This document shows, in pieces, positions 48,000 to 56,962 of a DNA stretch of 64,000 nucleotides; the stretch's first letter is position 1; the number at the start of each line of letters is the position of its first letter. Under the pieces are notes generated by a model. It made no database searches, was not told the origin of the DNA, and worked only from the letters and a program-made list of their open reading frames with translations. The stretch is from Leptospirales bacterium (GTDB lineage: Bacteria; Spirochaetota; Leptospiria; Leptospirales; Leptospiraceae), in the NCBI GenBank assembly GCA_013297885.1, contig JAAFIR010000016.1, positions 38,145-102,144 on the forward strand, written 5' to 3'. Both the position numbers and the translations under genes were made by a program.

Positions 48000-49067
48000 T
48001 TAAAACAACTTCAACTGTGTTTCATCTTCATAAATTTCATCTAAACCAGAAATTGTTATTCCAAGAAGTCTAATTTTTCTTCTTTCTACTTCTGTTTGTT
48101 TTAAAAGCGATTTTGCATAATCCAAAATAATTTCTTTGGTATCAAAAAAAAATCGATGAGTAAAACTTCTAGAAATAGATTCAAAATTTGCATATTTAAC
48201 TTTGAGTGTAATTGTTTTTCCTTTTGAAGACGATTTTTTAATTCTTGAAATTAACACTTCTGCAATTTCATCTAATTCATGATAAATTCTATTTATGTCT
48301 AAAATATCAACTGGAAAAGTATTCTCAGCCCCAATTGATTTTCTATTTCTGTAAGGGTTTACTTCTCTAAAATCCTCTCCTCGCACAATATGATAATAAA
48401 ATGAACCTGATTTACCAAAATGTTTTATCAAATCAAGTTTAGTAAATTCTTTTAAATCTTTTCCAGTTTTGATTCCTAGTGAAAGCATTTTTTTTTCTGT
48501 CACTGCTCCTATTCCATAAAACTTTCCAATTTTTAATTCTTCCAAAAATCTTTCTGCTTGTTCAGGCGTAACAACAGTGAGTCCATTTGGTTTGTTCATG
48601 TTTGATGCTACTTTTGCAATGAATTTAATTCCGGCTACTCCAGCTGAAGCTGTGAGTTTTGTTTTAGAAAAAATTTTTTCTTTGATATCACGAGCAATTT
48701 TTGTAGCTGATGAAATATTTCTAAAATTCATAGTAACATCTAAATAAGCTTCATCTAATGAAAGTGGTTCAACCAAATCAGTATACTGATGAAAAATTTC
48801 ATGAATTTCGAGTGAAATATTTTTATAAACTGAAAATCTAGGATAAACAAAAACACCTTCTGGACATAGTTTTTTTGCTCTTGAAGAAGGCATTGCAGAG
48901 TGTACACCAAATTTTCTAGCTTCATAATTTGCAGTACAAACAACAGATCTACTTTCAGGTGGACCAGAGACAATAACTGGCTTACCTTTTAAGCTAGAAT
49001 CATCTCTTTCTTCTACTGATGCGTAAAAAGCATCCATATCAATATGAATAATTTTTCTTTCAAACAT
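48000..49067 (-). CDS. dinB: DNA polymerase IV (Y-family)
   Basis: 355 residues, the typical DinB length. The amino end IIHIDMDAFYASVEERDD carries the first catalytic Asp, SLDEAYLDVTMNF the second metal motif, and SAGVAGIKFIAKVASNMNKP the palm-fingers region; then FYGIGAVTEKKMLSLGI is the helix-hairpin-helix. It carries out translesion synthesis past DNA damage. The little finger domain is complete. No LexA-like site is recognised in front of the start (49068-49100). Confidence 0.96.
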   Translation of the reverse strand: MFERKIIHIDMDAFYASVEERDDSSLKGKPVIVSGPPESRSVVCTANYEARKFGVHSAMPSSRAKKLCPEGVFVYPRFSVYKNISLEIHEIFHQYTDLVEPLSLDEAYLDVTMNFRNISSATKIARDIKEKIFSKTKLTASAGVAGIKFIAKVASNMNKPNGLTVVTPEQAERFLEELKIGKFYGIGAVTEKKMLSLGIKTGKDLKEFTKLDLIKHFGKSGSFYYHIVRGEDFREVNPYRNRKSIGAENTFPVDILDINRIYHELDEIAEVLISRIKKSSSKGKTITLKVKYANFESISRSFTHRFFFDTKEIILDYAKSLLKQTEVERRKIRLLGITISGLDEIYEDETQLKLF

Positions 49068-49117
49068 AGGAGTTGCATACTATATATGAGTATAGCTAAA
49101 ATATTAAAAGAAAAAAA

Positions 49118-49681
49118 TTATTTTAATCTATCTTCTACTTTTTCTGAATGATGAAATAAATGATACAATGTAAAAAAAGCCATTTCAAGAACTGTTATAT
49201 TTCCTAAAATTGGATGTGGCATTTTATATTCTGATAAATCTTCTTCACTCCATTTACTTAATGCAGATTCAAAACTATTTAATTTTTTTTCTAAATCACG
49301 AATGATTTTCTTTTTTTCTTCTTCAGTTTTTGTAATAAAAATTTCTATTGGTTCAAAAATTCCTGCTTGAGAACCTGCTCCAACTTTTTCTTTATACAAA
49401 TTAATTGTTTTATTAAGATTAATATTCTTATCAGAATTTTTTCCAAAAATTAATAATGGAAATTTTGGAGCAGATAGACCAATTGCAACAGGAAGAATAG
49501 CTTTTGACAAATGTTCTACATTTTTTTTTGGACTCCATCCTTTTTCAGGAGTTGTAAAAAAAACTTCTAAGGAAATTGAATTGTAAAAATTTAATATTAC
49601 TTTTTTAATTTTAGGAATAGAATCTAAAATTTCTTTTTTTGAATTTAAGTTTTGAATATCTGAATAATGTAGGTTAAGCAT
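49118..49681 (-). CDS. DinB-fold (DinB_2) protein
   Basis: 187 residues. A four-helix bundle of the DinB/YfiT superfamily is suggested by GWSPKKNVEHLSKAI (first metal His) and FFTLYHLFHHSEKVEDRL near the end (the other His). These proteins are metal-dependent enzymes, often thiol transferases, and are unrelated to DNA polymerase IV despite the name and the neighbouring position. The substrate is unknown. It is 50 bases upstream of dinB on the same strand. Confidence 0.72.
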   Translation of the reverse strand: MLNLHYSDIQNLNSKKEILDSIPKIKKVILNFYNSISLEVFFTTPEKGWSPKKNVEHLSKAILPVAIGLSAPKFPLLIFGKNSDKNINLNKTINLYKEKVGAGSQAGIFEPIEIFITKTEEEKKKIIRDLEKKLNSFESALSKWSEEDLSEYKMPHPILGNITVLEMAFFTLYHLFHHSEKVEDRLK

Positions 49682-49792
49682 AAATTCAATTTATTACAAA
49701 TATAAATTTTTGAATACACTATTTCTTAATCCTAAAAAGTAATTTCACTTTACGAAAGTGTATTTTATAAAAATTTGAAATTGAGGTGAAAT

Positions 49793-51277
49793 ATGGAATC
49801 GTTTAAAAAATTTTGGAAAGATTATAGCACTATCGGAGATATAATTAGCCTTCTTCATTGGGACTCAGAAGTAATGATGCCTGAAGATGCTAGAAGTGAA
49901 AGAGGTGATCAAATAGCATATTTATCCAGTCTGTCTCATAAAATGTTTACAGGTGATGAATGTGCAAAACTTATTGATGAATATAATAATTATTTAGAAA
50001 AAAATCTTCCTATAAATAAAGAATTTGGAAAAAGAGAAATGTTGATTTTGGAGCGTGATAGAAATCGTGCATTAAAACTTTCTTCAGAATTTGTAGAAAA
50101 ATTTGCTAGACTAACTAATTTTGCTCATGGAGTTTGGGCAGAGGCAAAAAAAGAAAAAGATTTTAAAAAATTTGAACCTACTCTCAATAAAATTGTTGAT
50201 ATGTCGATCGAAATGGCGGATAAATATGGTTATGCGAACGAACCTTATGATGCATTACTTGAAGGTTACGAATATGGTGAAAAAGCTTCTGATCTAGAAA
50301 TACTATTTAAATCTCTTAAAAATTCTTTAATTCCACTTATTAACGAAGCAAAGTCTTATCCAAATCCTTTTAAAAAAGAAGTATCACAAGAATTTCAAAA
50401 TTCATTTAATCAAAAACTTCCTTCGATTTTAGGACTTCCTAATACTTCATCTAGATTAGATATTTCATTACATCCATTTTCTACAGGAATGGGAGCAAAA
50501 GATAAAAGAATAACAACACGTTACCAATTAGAAGATCCAATATCATCCATCTTTGGGGTGTTGCACGAAACAGGACATGCACTTTATGAATTTGGACTTG
50601 CATCGATGAAAGAATATCCTTCTCCTGTTGTTTCTGCTGTTTCTTTAGGAGTTCATGAATCTCAGTCAAGACTTTGGGAAAATCAAGTTGGACGTTCAAG
50701 AGCATTCTGGGATTATTTTTATCCAACTATGTTAAAAGAATTTTCAATATATCATTATGATTTGCCATTTGATGATTTTTATAAATTTATTAACTCCGTA
50801 AACAAAACGAAAATTAGAGTTGAATCTGATCAAGTAACTTATAATCTACATATCATTTTGAGATTTGAAATAGAAAGAGATTTGATTTCCAAAAAAATTA
50901 AAGTTTCCGATTTACCTGAAATTTGGAATGCAAAAATGGAAGAAAGCTTTGGAGTTAAAATTGAAAATGATGCTGAAGGTGTTTTACAAGATGTCCATTG
51001 GAGCGGTGGTGCATTTGGATATTTTCCAACTTATACTTTAGGAAATATTTATTCAGCACAATTATTTAATCAATTTTTTTCAACACACCAAAGTTTTTGG
51101 GATGATGTTTCTAAAAGAGGAGATTTTAGTTCCTTAAAAAATTGGTTAAATAAAAATGTTTATCAAAAAGGTAGACTTCTTGAACCAAAAGAATTAATCA
51201 AACAAGCAACAGGTGAAGAACCAAACTCAGAATATTTAATCAAATATTTAAAATCTAAAATTCAGGAATTAGAATAA
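49793..51277 (+). CDS. M32 family metallocarboxypeptidase (Taq type)
   Basis: 494 residues, standard for the family. The zinc motif HETGH is at residues 258-262 (VLHETGHALYEFG), with ESQSRLWENQVGRS about 30 residues later supplying the third ligand and IRVESDQVTYNLHIILRFEI near residue 345. Family proteins remove C-terminal residues from peptides in the cytoplasm. AGGTG lies 6 bases before the ATG. Its last base is the first base of the next start, so translation is coupled to the FliG-like protein. Confidence 0.93.
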   Translation: MESFKKFWKDYSTIGDIISLLHWDSEVMMPEDARSERGDQIAYLSSLSHKMFTGDECAKLIDEYNNYLEKNLPINKEFGKREMLILERDRNRALKLSSEFVEKFARLTNFAHGVWAEAKKEKDFKKFEPTLNKIVDMSIEMADKYGYANEPYDALLEGYEYGEKASDLEILFKSLKNSLIPLINEAKSYPNPFKKEVSQEFQNSFNQKLPSILGLPNTSSRLDISLHPFSTGMGAKDKRITTRYQLEDPISSIFGVLHETGHALYEFGLASMKEYPSPVVSAVSLGVHESQSRLWENQVGRSRAFWDYFYPTMLKEFSIYHYDLPFDDFYKFINSVNKTKIRVESDQVTYNLHIILRFEIERDLISKKIKVSDLPEIWNAKMEESFGVKIENDAEGVLQDVHWSGGAFGYFPTYTLGNIYSAQLFNQFFSTHQSFWDDVSKRGDFSSLKNWLNKNVYQKGRLLEPKELIKQATGEEPNSEYLIKYLKSKIQELE

Positions 51278-51603
51278 TGCATGAAGAATTAACTTTAAAA
51301 AAATTTATTGATTTAAGTTATTTTGATAATTTAGCTTTACATTATCTTTGTAACGAAACTCCTCCACAGACTTTGGCACTTGCATTTTTACATGGTGACC
51401 AGAAAGTTGTAGGGTCAATCCTTGGTGTCTTAGATCAAAAAAGAAGAGAGTATGTTCACTCTCTGATGGTGAATCAAAAAGATGCTGATCTTGAAAAAAA
51501 AGAACAAGCTACATCAGGAATGTTAATCATAGCAGAAAATCTTTTAACTAGAAATTTAATCGAAAAAAAAGGTCAATATTATTTTGGAGTGAAAAAGAAT
51601 TAA
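51277..51603 (+). CDS. small protein resembling the FliG middle domain
   Basis: 108 residues. The segment NETPPQTLALAFLHGDQKVV then GSILGVLDQKRREYVHSLM follows the pattern of the FliG middle domain (E-x-P-Q-T-x-A-L ... L ... VL-x-x-L-x-x-x-x-R-x-x-V). Full FliG is about 340 residues; the N- and C-terminal domains are absent. It could bind a flagellar or other motor component, or only share the armadillo-like helical fold. It is coupled to the M32 peptidase gene (start overlaps its stop), which has no known flagellar role. The remaining ~40 residues are basic. Confidence 0.5.
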   Translation: MHEELTLKKFIDLSYFDNLALHYLCNETPPQTLALAFLHGDQKVVGSILGVLDQKRREYVHSLMVNQKDADLEKKEQATSGMLIIAENLLTRNLIEKKGQYYFGVKKN

Positions 51604-51629
51604 TAATACTAAACTTTTAATAATGTCTT

Positions 51630-51850
51630 GGGCGAATTTTTTTTGTAGAGTCAATACGTAAGTAAGTGGTTTCAACCCACTTAAAGAGCTGGTAGCTTCT
51701 ACAAAAAAAATAGTGTTATGACCCCCTGTTACTATTCGCAGGACATAGCCAAGCTATGCTAATTCTTCATCTAAAGACATCCTGAACAGTGGGTCTCGAC
51801 CCCCGGTCTGACCCACAGCTTTGGATGAAGAAACCCTGCAATCACTTTCG
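51630..51850 (+). repeat. structured intergenic element, copy 9 (compound)
   Basis: GGGCGAATT begins 26 bases after the FliG-like gene. Arm 1 pairs TTTTTTTTGTAG with CTTCTACAAAAAAAA and has inner AAGTGG/CCACTT. The centre is replaced by ATGACCCCCTGTTACTATTCGC plus a CATAGC caa GCTATG hairpin. Arm 2 pairs TTCTTCATC with GGATGAAGAA and has inner GTGGGTC/GACCCAC. It ends CTGCAATCACTTTCG. Base composition is richer in G and C than its surroundings. Confidence 0.75.
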
Positions 51851-52147
51851 TTTTGTGTTGGAAATACTTTTCTGTAACGATACTAATTAAATAAGAATTA
51901 ATTCGATTAAAATAGGAATAAGATTTTATGAATGTAATAAAATATCTTAGTGAATAAAAAAATCTAATATTTATAATTTTACTTTTCTTATTTTATGGTA
52001 AAAAAAATAATTATGAAATTTTACAGATTGAAAATTTTTCTCATCAAAATTAATTTATTTTGATAGTTTAACAGATTTATAAATAATAGAATCTTCTATT
52101 TAGACAAATAAAAAAAAAATAAATAAGTTCGCTTTTTGGAAAACAAT
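51851..52147. other. AT-rich gap between element 9 and the DUF1564 relic
   Basis: About 300 bases without an open frame, promoter-like or hairpin signal I can support. The last ~23 bases (52125 onward) match the 5' flank of the intact DUF1564 gene (AAGTTCGCTTTTTGGAAAAC). Confidence 0.4.
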
Positions 52148-52672
52148 TTTACTAAAAAACAAACTGCAGAACTTATTGAAATGAATGAAGTTGTTGGAAC
52201 TTCTTGTAGATTATTAATACCAGAAATTTATTGGGAAGAACTTCATTTGAAAATTGATAATTTTGGGAATTGAAAAAATTACTTTTCTCATTTGCTTGCA
52301 AAATATGAAATTTATTTGAAGAGTAGAATTTTGCCTTATTCAAGTAGACTTAAAACAGAATAGCAAGAAAAGGGACAAAATTTAATTCGAAAAGATTTTG
52401 AACCACTTAAAAAAGATTCGCTACACTGTTCTTGATGAAGTTGTATAGAGCTGATTTTAATTTTTGGATTAATAAACATTTTGTGTTGTTGCTTCGCAAA
52501 GATTTGATGGATTTTGCTGAAATGGTGGACTAAGCTTTAAACTTTGAGTTACCTGTTGCAACGGGGAAGAAGTGGGTTTTCAAATTCGAAGGATTTTCCG
52601 AAAACAAAAAAATTCCCTAACACGAAAGAGTTTTCCAATTCAAATGAATTTTTAAATAATATAAAACCCTAA
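52148..52672 (+). pseudogene. decayed DUF1564 gene copy
   Basis: The DNA aligns along its length with the intact gene at 38673-39209. Examples are GTTGGAACTTCTTGTAGATT, TATTGGGAAGAACTTCATTT, AAGGGACAAAATTTAATTCG, GATTTGATGGATTTTGCTGA and GTTGCAACGGGGAAGAAGTG. The start codon is lost, and stops are visible at the positions of GGGAATTGAAAA (after the first third), ACAGAATAGCAA and GGTGGACTAAGC, with indels in between. Nothing suggests expression. It ends with a TAA at 52670-52672. Confidence 0.82.
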
Positions 52673-52761
52673 AACTAAAAAAACCTTCTATAATCAAATA
52701 AATTTCTCAACAAAGCTATACTAAAATACTTTTTATTTCCAATAAAAATTTTCCTTTTATA

Positions 52762-52896
52762 GCGATAGAGATACAAAAAGTCCGAAGGAGTCGCTGCCCA
52801 ATGGGCAATGCGACCTAGCTTTTTGTAGCTCGGGTCTGTTCTTCTTGATTTAATTTCAAAAATTCTATTCATACAAATAAAGAACAGACATCGCCC
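52762..52896 (-). repeat. structured intergenic element, copy 10
   Basis: On the minus strand: GGGCGATGTCTGTTCTT, loop, AAGAACAGACCCGAGCTAC, arm 2 with CTACAAAAAGC...CTTTTTGTA around an inner GTCGC/GCGAC and a CCCAatGGG-type hairpin, then CTCTATCGC. It starts 25 bases after the stop of the minus-strand protease gene. The centre ACCCGAGCTAC is a variant of ACCGAGCTTTTCGCT. Confidence 0.75.
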
Positions 52897-52921
52897 AAAT
52901 TAAAATTAAGTAGATTACAAA

Positions 52922-55291
52922 TTATTCTTTCAAAAAAGATAATTCTGCTTTATCGTTTAACAATGATTTGTCGAGGACTTCAACATTTAAAGCACCATCT
53001 GTTCCAGAAAGTGAAATTTTCATTTTTCCATCCACATCAATTGAATTGGCTCCAGGGATATAATTTGTTTTTAAAGTTTTTTTATTATCAAGTTTGATGA
53101 CTAAATTATTTCCTTGTTCAGAAGAAATTTCTAAGACTACATTTTTAGAACCAGAATTCTCATCCCATTTAATTGCAGACCAAGTTCCTTTAAATTTTTC
53201 TATCTTAGAATTATTTGCAAAAGCTCTGGATTTAACTGGTGGTTTTACTTTAGACAAAACAACAGTAGTTGAATTAGAATAATCTGAATCAGCTGACATT
53301 TCTGTTTTAGCAGTCACAGAATACAAATAAAAAGTTTCACGTTCAGGAATTTGAAAAGTATAAAAATTTCTAGACTTATCAACTCTTGCTTTAAATTTCC
53401 ATTTGGACTCACCTTGCTTTTTTTCCCATATATTGTATTCAAATGCATTATCAACTTCAGTCCAATTCAAACTTGCCATAAAAGAATTTTTATTTATTAC
53501 AACAGAAACATTTTTTGGAGGTTCTGGTTTTGTTGCCCCTCTGAATAAATTTAAATCTATAAAACCTAAAGTGTATTTTGAATATTCTCCAAATTCATTA
53601 TTCTCATTTTTTGCAATAGCAGTATAATAGTATAAACCACGTTTGACATTAGTGTCTGAAAAATTAGTTTTTTTTGTTTCTCCAACCTGCTCCCATTTAT
53701 CTCTTGAATAACGATATACAAAATAAGAACTTGCACCTGTTACCTCAGACCATTGAATATCAATTTTATCTCGATGAACTCCTTTAGTAGCAGAAATATT
53801 TTGAATTGGAGCTGGTTTAGAAGATAATGCAGTCTTTCCTATTACCTGATCAGATGGAGTGCCAAGAGCTTGTGAATTGCCACCAACTACAATATAAGAT
53901 TCAGCTATTCCATTTTTTCTAGCTTGTCTGTCTTCAAAAACTAAAGTTTTAGTTTTACCAATTAATCTAAAAGTTCCAGAAGATTCCAAAAACTTATAAA
54001 TATTGTATTCAGAAGAATTATTTGACTCTCCCCAATTGATAACAACTTTATCATAGAACTCACCATTTGATGCTGATAGATTTAAAATTTTTTCAGGACT
54101 AGGAATTTTTTTTTCAGAATTAGCATAACCTGTAACTAAAATTTTACTTGGCTCTGAAACTTCATTCACAGAAACAGAAGCTATTTTATAAACATAAGCT
54201 TGGTCTGTAAATACTGAAGTATCTTCAAAACTTGTTGTTTGAGATAAACCAATTTTCTGAAAATTTGAATCATCGGGGTAAGCTCTATAAATTTCGTATC
54301 CTATTGCATTTTTAACAGCTTGCCAAGAAATTACAATTTTATCTGAATAATTTCCTTCAGTTGCAAAAATCTCATTTGGTGGTAAAATTTCTTCATTCAA
54401 AATCTCTGGACTAGTTTCAACTTGTGTGGGTGTAATAATAGTATCTGCTTTTTTTGGATCAACAATATCTAATAATACAAAACCGTTATATCCATTTTTA
54501 ATAAAAAAACGATAACCAATATAACCAAATCCTTTATCTCCCCAGCCAATTCCCCATGAGTTTTGAATTTTAAATGCCTGTAAGGAATCATCATAACCAA
54601 CAAGTACAATTGCATGGCCACCTAAATCAGTTCCTTTTGGAGAATTGTAAACTTCATTTTTTTTTAAAGCATAAAATCCTTCACTTACTGGAATTCCAGT
54701 TATAACAGGATGGCCTTTATGAATTTGATTTTTGATTTCATTAATTTCTGTAGACCTAATTCTAAGATAAGTTTGGGCTTTGAATTTTAATGCCCTTTCT
54801 AATTGTAATTTATTTGGTTTAGTTAAAAAATCATTTACATCATAAGGCATATCTTCAAGACTAACTGCACCTTTACTCACTATGAGTGCAAGAGCGTTTT
54901 CAATTACAGAGCCATTATCTTTTCCACCATTAATTTGGTTATAAATAAAACTTGGAGAAAAAAGTGTTGAAGGATTTGGTTTTCCATCTTTTAAATAAGA
55001 CCAATTTTTATTCTCTTTACGTTCTAAATATTCTTGGTAAGATTTTGTAGCATAACCCACTGACCAAGCAACACAACTAGATTGTAGACCTTGATTTCCA
55101 ACTGGTGGCATTGATTCTGAAATATCAAATTTACTTGGAAGACCACGATGTAAAATTTTATTTGGATTAGCTTCTTTGATTTTGGATACAAGTTCATAAC
55201 TTGCAGGTTTAAAACCTTGACCAAATAAGTTTGGATCTATTTCGTCTGAAAATATTTGTAATACTAAAAATATATAAATTAAAAATTTCAT
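52922..55291 (-). CDS. exported papain-like (C1A) cysteine protease with fibronectin type III repeats
   Basis: 789 residues with a signal peptide (MKFLIYIFLVLQIFSDE). A C1A peptidase domain spans ~55-270: catalytic Cys73 (GLQSSCVAWSVG), His226 (LGGHAIVLVGYDD) and Asn244 (IQNSWGIGWGDKGF). Then come several FN3-like repeats (each with a VSWQAV-, INWGES-, IQWSEV- or LNWTEV-type strand and a Y-x-Y/I-Y-R/K core) up to ~residue 680. A short C-terminal beta-rich domain follows. Such exported C1A-FN3 proteins could cut matrix or host proteins, or work on other cell-surface proteins. Activity is plausible because all three residues are kept. A 1-base overlap with the next gene (55291) suggests co-transcription. 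Confidence 0.9.
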   Translation of the reverse strand: MKFLIYIFLVLQIFSDEIDPNLFGQGFKPASYELVSKIKEANPNKILHRGLPSKFDISESMPPVGNQGLQSSCVAWSVGYATKSYQEYLERKENKNWSYLKDGKPNPSTLFSPSFIYNQINGGKDNGSVIENALALIVSKGAVSLEDMPYDVNDFLTKPNKLQLERALKFKAQTYLRIRSTEINEIKNQIHKGHPVITGIPVSEGFYALKKNEVYNSPKGTDLGGHAIVLVGYDDSLQAFKIQNSWGIGWGDKGFGYIGYRFFIKNGYNGFVLLDIVDPKKADTIITPTQVETSPEILNEEILPPNEIFATEGNYSDKIVISWQAVKNAIGYEIYRAYPDDSNFQKIGLSQTTSFEDTSVFTDQAYVYKIASVSVNEVSEPSKILVTGYANSEKKIPSPEKILNLSASNGEFYDKVVINWGESNNSSEYNIYKFLESSGTFRLIGKTKTLVFEDRQARKNGIAESYIVVGGNSQALGTPSDQVIGKTALSSKPAPIQNISATKGVHRDKIDIQWSEVTGASSYFVYRYSRDKWEQVGETKKTNFSDTNVKRGLYYYTAIAKNENNEFGEYSKYTLGFIDLNLFRGATKPEPPKNVSVVINKNSFMASLNWTEVDNAFEYNIWEKKQGESKWKFKARVDKSRNFYTFQIPERETFYLYSVTAKTEMSADSDYSNSTTVVLSKVKPPVKSRAFANNSKIEKFKGTWSAIKWDENSGSKNVVLEISSEQGNNLVIKLDNKKTLKTNYIPGANSIDVDGKMKISLSGTDGALNVEVLDKSLLNDKAELSFLKE

Positions 55292-55818
55292 TATTTTACC
55301 TCAATTTTATTTAATTTGGATTCTAGTTCAGAAGTGATTTCTTTAAATGCAAAAACATTTGGATCATACAAAATGTAAATTGTTTTTGGATTTCCTTTAC
55401 TGTCTCTAATTTCTTTTTTATTAAAGAACAAAATATAATCCCCTTCTTCTGGAACTTTTTTTAAAAATTTTCCATAAAGCTCAGGTAAAACCATAAAAGC
55501 CAAATCCATATTACTTTTAGAAATATCTTTTCCTTTATATACTTTAAAAAATTCAACATTTGCATTAACTGAAATTGTTGAAGAATTAATTACATTTTTT
55601 TTAAGCTTAGTTAATTTTGTTTTAGCAATTAAGTCTGAGCTTTTAATTAATTCCTCTAGACTTGGTGGCGTTGGAACTGATAATAAACTAAATGTAATTA
55701 AAAAAAGTATATAACATTTTATTGAATTAAAGATAGAATCTGAGCTGAGAAATAATTTGTCCAAATTAATTTTTTTGAATTTAATAGTGCTTTTTTTTTG
55801 AATTGGTATATGTTTCAT
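55291..55818 (-). CDS. exported protein of unknown function
   Basis: 175 residues. The start is supported by TAGGAGATAAAATG. A hydrophobic segment at about 35-48 (CYILFLITFSLLSV) after a basic amino end could be a signal anchor or a long signal peptide. The mature part SLEELIKSSDLIAKTKLTKL, NVEFFKVYKGKDISK and GDYILFFNKKEIRDSKGN looks like a compact beta-rich domain, similar in pattern to small exported proteins with a KVYKG element. Its translation is coupled to the protease gene, so it may be a partner or inhibitor of it, though nothing in the sequence proves this. Confidence 0.6.
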   Translation of the reverse strand: MKHIPIQKKSTIKFKKINLDKLFLSSDSIFNSIKCYILFLITFSLLSVPTPPSLEELIKSSDLIAKTKLTKLKKNVINSSTISVNANVEFFKVYKGKDISKSNMDLAFMVLPELYGKFLKKVPEEGDYILFFNKKEIRDSKGNPKTIYILYDPNVFAFKEITSELESKLNKIEVK

Positions 55819-55967
55819 TTTATCTCCTAATTGGAATTATATCAGAATTTAGTTAGAATGTCAAAATATTTTTTTCTTATTTTTTTGGAGAATTTTTTTT
55901 TCATTCCTTAGATAAGTTTTAGTTTGGATAAAAATTTTCTCAAATCAATTTTATTTTTTCAAAACAA

Positions 55968-56099
55968 GCAAAAGTGATTGAAGCGGGGTCAAAAATTTGT
56001 GGATACAAATTTTTGACCGAAGCTGAAAGCACGATTTTTTTGTGCCTTAACTTTTAGTTTTCTCATTTTAAAAGAAAATTATTCACAAAAAAATTTGCC
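55968..56099 (-). repeat. structured intergenic element, copy 11
   Basis: On the minus strand: GGCAAATTTTTTTGTG, AT-rich loop, CACAAAAAAATCGTGC, centre TTTCAGCTTC, arm 2 GGTCAAAAATTTGT atcc ACAAATTTTTGACC, end CCGCTTCAATCACTTTTGC. Arm 2 resembles that of copy 1 (GGTCAAAAA-type), so these two may be close relatives. It lies between two divergent genes, not directly 3' of one. The rest of the 372-base gap (55819-56190) has no other feature. Confidence 0.78.
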
Positions 56100-56190
56100 A
56101 AAGAATTAATAAAAAAAAATCTTCAGATTTAATTTTCATTTTTTTTAATATAAAAACTGACATAACAAAATCATTTTTATCTTTTGAATT

Positions 56191-56721
56191 ATGAACAAAT
56201 ACATTAATCAAATTTTAAAATCAGAATCTGAGCAGTTAAACAAACTTAAAGAAATTGTAAAAAAAAGTATTCTAGAAGAAAAATTAATTTTAGATAATCT
56301 TCTTCATCCACCCAAAGAAGTTTTAACAAAAGGACAACTTCTTAGTGACAAAGTTGCTGAGTTTGGAGGAAGTTGGGCTTTTATTATTACTTTTTTTATA
56401 ATTTTGGCAACATGGATTTTGTTTAACTCTATAGCCTTAACAAAATTCATTTTTGACCCTTATCCATTTATTTTGATGAACTTAATTTTAAGTTGTGTTG
56501 CTGCTTTACAAGCTCCTATTATCATGATGAGTCAAAATCGAAAAGAAGAAAAAGATCGTAAAAGAAGTGAAAATGATTATATGATCAATTTAAAAGCTGA
56601 ATTAGAAATTAAATCACTTAACCAAAAAATAGATCTTTTAATAGAAGAACAAATCAAAGTTTTATTTGAAAGCCAAGCTAAACAATTAGAAATTTTAAAA
56701 GAAATACAAAATAAAATTTAA
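56191..56721 (+). CDS. DUF1003 membrane protein
   Basis: 176 residues. DKVAEFGGSWAFIITFFIIL, TWILFNSIALTKFIFDPYPF and LILSCVAALQAPIIMMSQNR match DUF1003, a family of two-helix inner-membrane proteins of unknown function. The family's NRKEEKDRKRSENDYMINLK segment follows, then a coiled-coil tail. The N-terminal ~45 residues are also helical. It is a single gene. The 241 bases downstream (56722-56962) hold no clear feature. Confidence 0.9.
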   Translation: MNKYINQILKSESEQLNKLKEIVKKSILEEKLILDNLLHPPKEVLTKGQLLSDKVAEFGGSWAFIITFFIILATWILFNSIALTKFIFDPYPFILMNLILSCVAALQAPIIMMSQNRKEEKDRKRSENDYMINLKAELEIKSLNQKIDLLIEEQIKVLFESQAKQLEILKEIQNKI

Positions 56722-56962
56722 CTATGACACTTTTATTAAAAAAAAATTTGTAAAATTAATTCAGAGGTAATTATAATTGAAGTTTTTGAAAAATTAAAAT
56801 ATTGAAGATAATTTTTAAATTCATTTAGAAAGCCTTAATAATAATTTAGGATTTAGAAAAATCTGGGTTTAAAAAACATCATAAATAAAAATTTAAATTA
56901 GTAGATAAAATTTAAAGTGTTTATTTTATTTAGTTGAAAAACTTTTTTCAGAGGATTTTATT

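Noticed and set aside
48000..49681. dinB and DinB-fold neighbours as one functional pair
   Set aside because: The shared name is historical. One is a Y-family polymerase, the other a metal-binding four-helix protein. No sequence link was seen.
546..56099. Repeated GGGATTGAAGC-like strings suggesting CRISPR repeats
   Set aside because: They resemble the ends of some CRISPR repeats, but each occurs once per locus, with no regular spacers, and belongs to the dispersed structured element.
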